NCBI GenBank assembly: GCA_905203555.1
Contig: CAJKWK010000031.1
Span: forward strand, 1-30,772
Origin: an uncultured Lachnospiraceae bacterium
GTDB taxonomy: Bacteria; Bacillota; Clostridia; Lachnospirales; Lachnospiraceae
DNA length: 30,772 nucleotides
Reading direction: 5' to 3'
Below are positions 8,111 through 17,200 of the stretch, piece by piece. The first letter of the stretch is position 1, and each line of letters starts with the position of its first letter. The notes below the pieces were generated by a model. It made no database searches. It worked only from the letters and a program-made list of their open reading frames with translations, and had not been told where the DNA came from. A program made the translations under genes and the position numbers.

Positions 8111-8145
8111 AAGACCATTGAAAAAATAAATAGAAGAAAGCGAAA

Positions 8146-8161
8146 CTGACAAAGGGGTCAG
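8146..8161 (+). promoter_or_regulatory. hexaloop hairpin, candidate ANTAR target, carA leader
   Basis: A perfect five-base stem CTGAC/GTCAG encloses the six-base loop AAAGGG (A at 1, G at 4). Loop and 3' arm form the start of the terminator at 8151-8193, so the two structures are alternatives. Same design as in the glnN and glnA leaders although the stem sequence differs. Confidence 0.6.
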
Positions 8162-8193
8162 GAATCTCATGTATGGGATTTCTGACCCCTTTT
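8151..8193 (+). terminator. leader terminator (attenuator) of the carA operon
   Basis: AAAGGGGTCAGGAATC (8151-8166) pairs with GATTTCTGACCCCTTT (8177-8192) apart from a G-U pair, giving a 16-base GC-rich stem. The T run is only four bases, so release may be incomplete. It lies between the promoter and carA. Confidence 0.7.
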
Positions 8194-8230
8194 GCGATGT
8201 GATTCAAACGATTTATTTTATAAGGATTAT

Positions 8231-8266
8231 ATGAGCAGCAGGAAGAAAGGATATTGGGTGATATGA
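8231..8266 (+). CDS. possible 11-residue leader peptide overlapping carA
   Basis: ATG at 8231 is preceded by AAGGATT at good distance and opens a frame for MSSRKKGYWVI, whose TGA stop (8264-8266) overlaps the carA start as ATGA. The carA ATG itself has only a distant AGGAAGAAAGG, so carA may be translated by coupling to this peptide. No protein evidence; it could also be chance. Confidence 0.3.
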   Translation: MSSRKKGYWVI

Positions 8267-9366
8267 AAGCGTATTTGATTTTAGAAGATGGAACAGTATT
8301 TACAGGAAAAAGCGTCGGTGCAGCAGAGGATGTCGTCTGTGAAATTGTTTTTAATACATCTATGACCGGCTATCTGGAAGTGCTGACAGATCCGTCCTAT
8401 GCGGGACAGGCGGTTGTGATGACCTATCCTTTAATTGGAAATTATGGAGTGACACCGGATATGGAATCTGTAAAGGCGTGGTCAAAAGGATTTATTGTAA
8501 AAGAAATATCTCGTCTGGACAGTAATTTTCGAAGTCAGGGGCAGCTGCAGAATTTTTTGGAAAAGCAAGGTGTGACCGGAATCGAAGGTGTTGATACGAG
8601 AGCATTGACAAAACTGCTGCGGGAAAAGGGAACGATGAACGGAATGCTGACTGTGAAACCGGTGGAGAACCTGGAGGACATTCTGCCAAAGTTAAGAAGG
8701 CACAGGCTGGGAAATGTTGTGGAGGAAGTAAGCTGCAAAGAAACGTACGTGATCGAGGCAGAAACAGCAGAGGCAGATTTCGGTCAGACGGAGAAACCAT
8801 ATCGGGTTGCGCTTTTGGATCTGGGAGAAAAGAAGAGTATCGCAGCATCGCTTGGGAAAAGGGGCTGTAGAGTAACCATTTATCCGGCGCATACCAGGGC
8901 AGAGGAAATTTTGACAGGAAAACCAGATGGAATACTGTTGTCCAATGGCCCCGGAAATCCGGCAGATTGTGGAACGGTGATCCAAGAAGTTAAGAAACTG
9001 TATGAAAGTGGGATTCCAATATTTGCAATCTGTCTGGGGCATCAGCTGATGGCGCTTGCGACAGGAGCCAAAACCTATAAATTAAAGTATGGACACCGAG
9101 GAGGAAACCATCCGGTGAAAGATCTGGAGACAGGAAAGGTTTATATTTCCTCCCAAAATCATGGATATGCAGTGGATGGAAAAAGTGTGGATAAAAAGAT
9201 TGCATGCGAATCATTTGTTAATGGAAATGATGGAACAAATGAAGGATTGAAATACAGGGAGAAACCGGTGTATAGCGTACAGTTCCATCCGGAGGCAAGT
9301 CCCGGACCACAGGATTTGAATTTTTTATTTGATCGATTTTTGGAAATGATGAAAGGAGTACAGTGA
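8263..9366 (+). CDS. carA: carbamoyl-phosphate synthase small subunit (glutaminase)
   Basis: CarA hydrolyses glutamine and channels ammonia to CarB for carbamoyl phosphate, the shared precursor of pyrimidines and arginine. The 367-residue protein has the usual N-terminal CarA domain (about 1-150) and a class I glutaminase domain with nucleophile C257 in ICLGHQ and the partner pair H342/E344 in QFHPE. The start is ATG 8263, giving the family N-terminus MKAYLILEDGT; an in-frame TTG at 8254 is also possible. It is the first gene of a five-gene + operon and overlaps carB by one base (TGATG). There is no PyrR-type leader; instead an attenuator with a hexaloop precedes it, suggesting control by nitrogen status rather than by UMP. 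Confidence 0.96.
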   Translation: MKAYLILEDGTVFTGKSVGAAEDVVCEIVFNTSMTGYLEVLTDPSYAGQAVVMTYPLIGNYGVTPDMESVKAWSKGFIVKEISRLDSNFRSQGQLQNFLEKQGVTGIEGVDTRALTKLLREKGTMNGMLTVKPVENLEDILPKLRRHRLGNVVEEVSCKETYVIEAETAEADFGQTEKPYRVALLDLGEKKSIAASLGKRGCRVTIYPAHTRAEEILTGKPDGILLSNGPGNPADCGTVIQEVKKLYESGIPIFAICLGHQLMALATGAKTYKLKYGHRGGNHPVKDLETGKVYISSQNHGYAVDGKSVDKKIACESFVNGNDGTNEGLKYREKPVYSVQFHPEASPGPQDLNFLFDRFLEMMKGVQ

Positions 9367-12300
9367 TGCCGAAAAATCAAACAATCAAGAAAGTATTAGT
9401 CATTGGATCCGGTCCCATTGTAATTGGACAGGCGGCTGAATTCGATTATGCAGGAACCCAGGCATGTCGTTCTTTAAAAGAAGAGGGAATAGAGGTGGTT
9501 CTTCTGAATTCCAATCCGGCTACGATCATGACGGATAAAGAGATTGCAGATCATGTTTACATTGAACCATTGACTGTAGAAGTGGTAGAGCAGTTGATTG
9601 AAAAGGAGAAACCGGACAGCATACTTCCTACGCTGGGAGGGCAGGCTGCTCTGAATCTGGCAATGGAACTGGAAGAAACCGGATTTTTGCAGGCACATCA
9701 TGTACAGCTGATCGGAACGACAGCAAAGACGATCAAAAAAGCAGAGGATCGACTGGAATTTAAGAAAACAATGGAAAAGATCGGAGAGCCATGTGCGGCA
9801 TCTCTTGTCGTAGAAACCATAGAAGAAGGAAGACGTTTTGCAGAAAAAATCGGATATCCTGTGGTACTCCGTCCGGCCTATACGCTGGGTGGAAGCGGAG
9901 GCGGAATCGCACATAATACAGAAGAACTGGAAGAAATCCTGGAAAATGGACTTCGTTTATCCCGAGTAGGTCAAGTATTGGTAGAGCGGTGTATTGCCGG
10001 ATGGAAAGAAATAGAATATGAAGTGATGCGGGATGGGAATGGCACCTGTATTACAGTCTGTAACATGGAAAATATAGATCCGGTGGGGGTACATACCGGC
10101 GATAGCATTGTTGTTGCCCCTTCTCAGACCCTGGGGGAAAAAGAGTACCAGATGTTACGGACCTCTGTATTGAAGATCATCCGCGAACTGCAGATTACAG
10201 GAGGCTGCAATGTGCAGTATGCGCTGCATCCGGAGACATTTGAATATTGCGTGATCGAGGTGAATCCGAGAGTGAGCAGATCTTCGGCGCTGGCATCGAA
10301 AGCAACCGGATATCCCATTGCCAAAGTAGCTGCGAAAATCGCATTGGGATATACGCTGGATGAAATTCAAAATGCAGTGACCCAAAAGACCTGTGCCGCT
10401 TTTGAACCAATGCTGGATTACTGCGTGGTGAAAATCCCGCGTCTTCCGTTTGATAAGTTTTTGAGTGCAAAACATACACTTACAACGCAGATGAAAGCTA
10501 CCGGTGAGGTGATGAGTATTTGCGATAATTTTGAAGGGGCATTGATGAAGGCCATTCGTTCTCTGGAACAACATGTAGTAAGTCTGCGTTCTTATGATTA
10601 TTTTAAGTATTCTTACGAGGAATTGATGAAGGCTTTAAAAATTGTAGATGACAGACGGATATGGAAGATTGCAGAAGCCCTTCGGCGAGGAGTGTCCTAT
10701 GAAGAAATTCATGAAATCACAAAGATAGATGAATGGTTTATTGATAAGATCGCACACATTGTAGAAATGGAGAAAAAGCTGATGTATGAGCCTCTGGATG
10801 CAGATTTGCTGCGGGAAGCTAAGCGGATGGAATTTCCGGATTGTGTGATTGCAGACTTAAATCGGAGGTCCGAGCGGGAAGTCCGCAGGCTTCGTCATCA
10901 GTGGAAAATTCTTCCGGCTTATCAGATGGTGGATACGTGTGCGGCAGAATTTGCGGCAGAAACACCGTACTATTACTCTGTGTATGGATGCAAAAATGAG
11001 GCGCAGCGGACGGCAGGAAAAAAGAAGGTACTGGTGCTGGGCTCCGGTCCGATCCGAATCGGTCAGGGAATCGAATTTGATTTTTGTTCTGTTCACTGTA
11101 CCTGGGCATTTGCAAAGGAAGGATATGAGACAATCATTATCAATAACAATCCGGAAACCGTCAGTACGGATTTTGATATTGCCGATAAACTGTATTTTGA
11201 GCCGTTGACTGCAGAAGATGTGGAAGGCATTGTGGAACTGGAAAAACCGGATGGGGCAGTGGTACAGTTTGGCGGACAGACTGCCATCAAGCTGACAGAG
11301 GCGCTGATGAAAATGGGAGTTCCGATTCTGGGAACTTCTGCGGAGGATGTAGATGCAGCAGAAGACAGAAAGCGGTTTGATCAGATCTTGGAAGAGTGTA
11401 ATATTCCAAGACCAAACGGAGCCACTGTATTTACGGCAAAAGAGGCAAAAAAGGCGGCAGAACGTCTTGGGTATCCGGTGCTTGTAAGACCGTCGTATGT
11501 ACTGGGCGGACAGGGAATGCAGATTGCAATTAATGAGAAGGACATTGAGCAATATATTGGAGTGATCAACCGGATTGCGCAGGAACATCCGATTCTTGTA
11601 GATAAATATTTACAGGGGAAAGAGGTGGAAGTGGATGCCGTATGTGACGGTGAGTCGATTTTGATTCCGGGAATTATGGAGCATATCGAGCGGGCGGGCA
11701 TTCATTCCGGTGATAGTGTTTCGGTGTATCCTGCACGAAGTATTTCTGCACAGATTAAGAGAACCATTGAAGAATATACACAGCGGCTGGCCAGGGCACT
11801 TCATGTGATCGGATTGATTAATATTCAGTTCATTGTTTGTCAGGATGAGGTTTATGTCATTGAGGTAAATCCGCGTTCCAGCCGTACCGTTCCGTATATC
11901 AGTAAAGTGACGGGAATCCCGATCGTTTCCCTTGCCACAAAGGTGATTGCAGGGACCAAATTAAAAGAAATGGGATATACACCGGGACTGCAGCCTGAAA
12001 GTAAATATTATGCGGTGAAGATGCCTGTCTTTTCGTTTGAAAAGATACGTGGAGCAGAGATCAGTCTGGGACCGGAAATGAAATCCACAGGAGAATGCCT
12101 TGGAATTTCAAAATCATTTGAAGAGGCGCTTTATAAAGCATTTCTGGGGGCAGGGATTCGCTTGCCGAAGTATAAGAAAATGATTTTATCTGTGAGAGAA
12201 GCAGATAAAAAGGAGGCAGTAGAAATCGGAAAGCGGTTTCGAACGATCGGATATCAGATCTATGCTACCAAAGGAACGGCGGAGGCTTTGAAAAACGCGG

Positions 12301-12566
12301 GGGTAGAAGTGACAGAAGTACGGAAGGCAGAAGAAGAATCACCGAATATTCTGGATTTGATTCTGGAGCATGAAATCGATCTGGTCATTGATACACCGCA
12401 TCAGGGGGCCGAACATTGTCACGATGGATTCCTCATTCGCAGATATGCGATTGAAACCGGAGTGAATGTGCTGACTGCAATTGATACCGCAAAGGCACTG
12501 GTATCCAGTTTGGAACATACCAATCCGAAACAACTGTCTTTGATCGATATTGCCGGTCTGGAATAG
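9366..12566 (+). CDS. carB: carbamoyl-phosphate synthase large subunit
   Basis: CarB makes carbamoyl phosphate from bicarbonate, ammonia from CarA and two ATP. At 1066 residues it is full length: a first ATP-grasp half (carboxyphosphate, about 1-400, RPAYTLGGSGGG), an oligomerisation region, a second ATP-grasp half beginning near residue 553 (VLVLGSGPIRIGQG, then RPSYVLGGQGMQ), and a C-terminal MGS-like allosteric domain (last ~130 residues, with KGTAEAL and DTPHQG). The start at 9366 shares its A with the carA stop codon (TGATG) and has AGGAG eight bases upstream; an in-frame GTG at 9363 is less likely. Stoichiometric translation with carA is expected from the overlap. Nothing in the sequence looks broken. 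Confidence 0.97.
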   Translation: MPKNQTIKKVLVIGSGPIVIGQAAEFDYAGTQACRSLKEEGIEVVLLNSNPATIMTDKEIADHVYIEPLTVEVVEQLIEKEKPDSILPTLGGQAALNLAMELEETGFLQAHHVQLIGTTAKTIKKAEDRLEFKKTMEKIGEPCAASLVVETIEEGRRFAEKIGYPVVLRPAYTLGGSGGGIAHNTEELEEILENGLRLSRVGQVLVERCIAGWKEIEYEVMRDGNGTCITVCNMENIDPVGVHTGDSIVVAPSQTLGEKEYQMLRTSVLKIIRELQITGGCNVQYALHPETFEYCVIEVNPRVSRSSALASKATGYPIAKVAAKIALGYTLDEIQNAVTQKTCAAFEPMLDYCVVKIPRLPFDKFLSAKHTLTTQMKATGEVMSICDNFEGALMKAIRSLEQHVVSLRSYDYFKYSYEELMKALKIVDDRRIWKIAEALRRGVSYEEIHEITKIDEWFIDKIAHIVEMEKKLMYEPLDADLLREAKRMEFPDCVIADLNRRSEREVRRLRHQWKILPAYQMVDTCAAEFAAETPYYYSVYGCKNEAQRTAGKKKVLVLGSGPIRIGQGIEFDFCSVHCTWAFAKEGYETIIINNNPETVSTDFDIADKLYFEPLTAEDVEGIVELEKPDGAVVQFGGQTAIKLTEALMKMGVPILGTSAEDVDAAEDRKRFDQILEECNIPRPNGATVFTAKEAKKAAERLGYPVLVRPSYVLGGQGMQIAINEKDIEQYIGVINRIAQEHPILVDKYLQGKEVEVDAVCDGESILIPGIMEHIERAGIHSGDSVSVYPARSISAQIKRTIEEYTQRLARALHVIGLINIQFIVCQDEVYVIEVNPRSSRTVPYISKVTGIPIVSLATKVIAGTKLKEMGYTPGLQPESKYYAVKMPVFSFEKIRGAEISLGPEMKSTGECLGISKSFEEALYKAFLGAGIRLPKYKKMILSVREADKKEAVEIGKRFRTIGYQIYATKGTAEALKNAGVEVTEVRKAEEESPNILDLILEHEIDLVIDTPHQGAEHCHDGFLIRRYAIETGVNVLTAIDTAKALVSSLEHTNPKQLSLIDIAGLE

Positions 12567-12593
12567 AAATGAGAACGAAATGGAGGAGAAGAG

Positions 12594-14222
12594 ATGGCAG
12601 TGAAATATGTGTTTGTAACAGGCGGTGTTGTCTCCGGTCTGGGAAAAGGGATCACCGCAGCATCGCTGGGACGTCTTTTGAAAGCCAGAGGATATCAGGT
12701 GACGATGCAGAAATTCGATCCATATATCAATGTAGATCCCGGTACAATGAACCCCATTCAGCATGGAGAGGTGTTTGTAACCGATGATGGAACAGAAACA
12801 GATCTGGATCTGGGACATTACGAACGATTTATCGATGAGTCTCTGGATAAAAATTCCAATGTAACTACCGGAAAAGTGTATTGGTCTGTACTGCATAAGG
12901 AAAGACGAGGGGACTATGGCGGAGGAACCGTACAGGTTATTCCTCATATTACAAATGAAATCAAAAGTCGATTTTACCGGGGAACAGAAACAGGGGAAGA
13001 CCGGATTGCAATTATCGAAGTTGGAGGAACGGTAGGGGATATTGAGAGTCAACCCTTTTTAGAGGCAATACGACAGTTTCAGCATGAAGTGGGACATGAG
13101 AATGCAATACTGATTCATGTGACGCTGATTCCATATCTGAAAGCATCCGGTGAATTGAAGAGCAAACCAACCCAGCAAAGTGTAAAAGAACTGCAGGGAA
13201 TGGGGCTGTGGCCGGATCTGATCGTTTGCAGAAGTGAACACCCCTTATCCGAAGAAGTGAAAGAAAAGATTGCTCTTTTTTGCAATGTCCCAAAGAATCA
13301 TGTGCTGCAGAATCTGGATGTAGAATATTTGTACGAAGCGCCTCTGGCTATGGAAAAAGAACATTTGGCACAGGTTGTATGTGAGACACTTCATTTGGAA
13401 AACCGGGAGCCCAATCTGACAGAGTGGCAGCAGATGGTGCAGGCCTTGAAAAATCCAAAGCATGAAGTGACGATTGCAATTGTAGGAAAATACATACAGC
13501 TGCATGATGCCTATTTAAGTGTTGTAGAAGCATTGAAGCATGGGGGAATTGCGGCTGCCGCAAATGTCCGTCTCCGGTGGGTAGATTCGGAGGATGTGGA
13601 TAAAGTCCATGTCAGGCAGTTGTTGTCTGGTGTAAATGGAATTCTCGTCCCAGGTGGATTCGGGACACGTGGAACAGAAGGAAAGATTGAGGCTATCCGA
13701 TATGCCAGGGAAGAACAGATTCCATTTCTCGGCATCTGTCTGGGGATGCAGATGGCAATTGTAGAATTTGCCCGGCATGTGGCTGGTATGGAAGGGGCAA
13801 ACAGTGTGGAGCTGGATGAACAAACACCGTATCCGGTCATTGCACTGCTGCCGGAACAGGATGGGGTGGAAAATCTCGGAGGCACTCTTCGGCTGGGAGC
13901 TTACCCCTGTGTGTTAAGAGAAGGTTCGAAAGCCGAAATGCTGTATGGGACAAAAGAAATCAGTGAACGCCATCGGCATCGCTATGAGGTGAATAATTTA
14001 TATCGGGAACTTCTGGAACAAAAAGGAATGGTATTTTCCGGCTTGTCTCCGGATGGAAGAATTGTAGAAATGCTGGAACTGCCGGAACATCCGTATTTTC
14101 TTGCAACCCAGGGACATCCGGAATTGAAGTCCAGACCTAACCGGGCACATCCGTTGTTTCGGGGGCTGGTTCAGGCAGCGGTAGAGGATAGAGAAAGGAG
14201 ACAGATGGATGAGAGCAGATAG
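12594..14222 (+). CDS. pyrG: CTP synthase
   Basis: Converts UTP to CTP using ATP and the amide of glutamine. The 542-residue protein has an N-terminal synthetase domain (1 to about 270) with the P-loop-like GGVVSGLGKG (10-19) and the conserved KFDPYINVDPGTM stretch (40-52), and a C-terminal class I glutaminase domain with nucleophile C382 in GICLGM and H508/E510 in GHPE. The usual QFHPE is TQGHPE here, a small variation. The ATG at 12594 follows GGAGGAGAAGAG, 27 bases after carB. Its last 14 bases overlap gltB. In many Firmicutes pyrG stands alone under reiterative-transcription control; here it is embedded in a glutamine-use operon and lacks a leader of its own. Confidence 0.97.
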   Translation: MAVKYVFVTGGVVSGLGKGITAASLGRLLKARGYQVTMQKFDPYINVDPGTMNPIQHGEVFVTDDGTETDLDLGHYERFIDESLDKNSNVTTGKVYWSVLHKERRGDYGGGTVQVIPHITNEIKSRFYRGTETGEDRIAIIEVGGTVGDIESQPFLEAIRQFQHEVGHENAILIHVTLIPYLKASGELKSKPTQQSVKELQGMGLWPDLIVCRSEHPLSEEVKEKIALFCNVPKNHVLQNLDVEYLYEAPLAMEKEHLAQVVCETLHLENREPNLTEWQQMVQALKNPKHEVTIAIVGKYIQLHDAYLSVVEALKHGGIAAAANVRLRWVDSEDVDKVHVRQLLSGVNGILVPGGFGTRGTEGKIEAIRYAREEQIPFLGICLGMQMAIVEFARHVAGMEGANSVELDEQTPYPVIALLPEQDGVENLGGTLRLGAYPCVLREGSKAEMLYGTKEISERHRHRYEVNNLYRELLEQKGMVFSGLSPDGRIVEMLELPEHPYFLATQGHPELKSRPNRAHPLFRGLVQAAVEDRERRQMDESR

Positions 14223-17200
14223 AAAAGATGGAGGACTGTATTGTCCACAATTGGAACATGATAATTGTGGAATCGGTGCAATCATTAACCGAAATGGTGT
14301 AAAGAGTCACAGTACAGTGGAGAATGCACTGAAGATCGTAGAGAACCTGGAACACAGAGCCGGAAAGGATGCAGAGGGAAAAACCGGTGATGGAGTTGGA
14401 ATCTTGCTGCAGATTTCACATACGTTCTTTTCAAAAGTGTGCAGTGAACTGGGGATTGACCTTGGAGAAGAACGAGATTATGGAATTGCCCAGTTGTTTT
14501 TTCCGCAAGAGGAATTGAAACGGAATCAGGCAAAGAAGATGTTTGAGATCATTGTGGAAAAGGAAGGGATGGAACTTCTGGGATTTCGTCAGGTTCCAAT
14601 CTGCCCCGAGGTATTGGGGCAAAAGGCAAAAGAGAAGATGCCCTACATTATGCAGGCGTTTATAAAACGACCAAAACAGGTGGAAAAAGGACTGGAATTT
14701 GATCGCAAGCTATATATTGCGAGAAGAGTCTTTGAGCAGAGCAATGAAAATACATATGTAGTGTCGATGTCTAGCAGAACCATTGTTTACAAAGGGATGT
14801 TTCTGGTGGGACAGCTGCGTACCTTCTTTTTAGATCTGCAGGACACTGCGTATGAATCTGCCATTGCGATGGTGCATTCCAGATTTAGTACCAATACCAA
14901 TCCGAGTTGGGAGAGAGCGCATCCGAATCGTTTGATTGTTCATAATGGGGAAATCAATACTATTCGCGGAAATGCAGATAAAATGCTGGCAAGGGAAGAA
15001 ACGATGGAATCCGGTCATTTGAAAGGGGAATTGCACAAAGTACTTCCGGTTGTAGACACCAGAGGATCGGATTCGGCAATGCTGGACAATACGCTGGAAT
15101 TTCTGGTGATGAGCGGCATGGAACTTCCGCTGGCAGTGATGATCACCATTCCGGAGCCTTGGAGCAATAACCAGACATTATCACAGGATGAACGGGATTT
15201 TTATCAATATTATGCGACGATGATGGAACCATGGGATGGACCTGCGGCCATAGTATTTTCAGATGGAGATAAGGCAGGAGCGGTACTCGACCGTAACGGA
15301 TTGCGTCCGTCCAGGTATTATGTGATGAAGAATGGAGATGTGATCTTATCTTCGGAGGTGGGGGTTCTGGCTGTTCCGGAAGAAGAGATTGTGTTAAAAG
15401 AAAGACTTCATCCGGGAAAGATGCTTTTGATTGATACGGTGGAAGGAAAAATTCTGCAGGATGAAGAGCTGAAAGCGATTTATACAACGAAACAGCCTTA
15501 CGGAGAATGGCTGGACAGTCATCTGGTCGAATTGAAAGATTTGAAAATTCCGAACATTCGCGTGCAGGAATATACAGAAACGGAGAGAAAGCAGCTGCAA
15601 AAAGCCTTTGGTTATACGTATGAAGAATATAAAAATTCAATTCGCAGTATGGCATTGAATGGAGGAGAATCAATTGCGGCAATGGGAGTGGATACACCTC
15701 TGGCAGTACTTTCAGAAAAGCCACATCCATTGTTCGATTATTTTAAACAGTTGTTTGCACAGGTGACTAATCCGCCGATTGATGCAATCCGGGAAGAAAT
15801 CGTTACGAGCACAACCGTGTATGCCGGAAAAAAGGGCAATCTGCTGGAGGAATGTGAAGAAAACTGTCAGGTGTTGAAGATCAACAATCCTATCTTGACC
15901 AACACGGATATGCTGAAGATCAAACATATGAAAAAAGAAGGTTTTCAAGTGGCAGTTGTTCCGATTACCTATTATAAAAGCACAGAATTGTCCCGCGCGA
16001 TCGAACGTGTATATGTGGAAGTGGATAAGGCATATAAAGATGGGGCAAACATTGTAGTACTGTCGGATCGCGGTGTCGATGAAAATCATGTGCCGATTCC
16101 TTCTTTGCTGGCTGTGGCAGCAGTACATCAGCATTTGGTGGCAACGAAAAAACAGACTTCGATTGCATTGATCTTAGAGTCCGGAGAGCCGAGAGAAGTT
16201 CATCATTTTGCGACACTTCTGGGATATGGTGCCTGTGCGGTAAATCCTTATCTGGCACAGGATACGATCAAAGAACTAATCGAAGAACATTTACTGGAAA
16301 AGGATTATTATGCGGCAGTGGAAGACTATAACAATGCCGTCTTACATGGAATCGTAAAAATTGCATCTAAGATGGGGATTTCGACGATCCAGTCTTATCA
16401 GGGAGCTAAGATTTTTGAGGCGATTGGAATTGCTCCGGATGTCATTGACCGTTATTTTGCAGGAACGGTCAGCCGGGTCGGAGGGATTACTATGGAAGAC
16501 ATTTCCCGTCAGGTAGATAGTCTGCATTCAAAAGCCTTCGATCCATTGGGATTGGAAACAGATCTGACGTTGGATAGTCTTGGAAAACATAAACGGAGAA
16601 GCGGCGGGGAAGAACATCGCTATGATCCACAGACGATACATTTGCTGCAGCAGGCGGCCTGGACTGGAAATTATGCCTTATTCAAAGAGTATACAAAGAG
16701 AGTAGATCAGGAACAGAGTGGATATTTACGCAGTCTGATGGATTTTTGCTATGCAGAGGAGCCTCTTCCATTAGATGAGGTGGAGAGCGTAGAAGAAATC
16801 GTCAAGCGGTTTAAGACGGGGGCAATGTCGTATGGTTCTATTTCGCAGGAGGCTCATGAGACATTGGCGCTAGCGATGAATCATTTGCATGGAAAATCAA
16901 ATACCGGAGAAGGCGGCGAGAGTGAAGAGCGTCTGGATTCGGCAGGTACCGGAGCGGACCGCTGTTCTGCAATCAAACAGGTGGCTTCGGGACGGTTTGG
17001 GGTGACGAGCCGTTATCTGGTGAGCGCTCAGGAGATTCAAATTAAGATGGCGCAAGGAGCAAAACCGGGAGAAGGCGGACATCTTCCAGCAAAAAAAGTA
17101 TATCCATGGATTGCAAAGACAAGGCATTCGACACCGGGAGTCAGTCTGATTTCACCGCCGCCACACCATGATATTTATTCCATAGAAGATCTTGCTCAGT

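Noticed and set aside
8117..8262. PyrR-type pyrimidine attenuator ahead of carA
   Set aside because: I found neither the conserved PyrR binding-loop sequence nor a separate anti-antiterminator; the single hairpin/terminator pair matches the glnN and glnA leaders instead.
10857..11588. Long minus-strand open frame (243 codons) inside carB
   Set aside because: It lies opposite a certain coding region, has no ribosome binding site, and its composition (His, Phe, Cys and Arg rich) is that of an antisense shadow.
12567..12593. Reiterative-transcription control of pyrG as in Bacillus
   Set aside because: There is no promoter or G-run start here; pyrG is internal to an operon with a 27-base gap.
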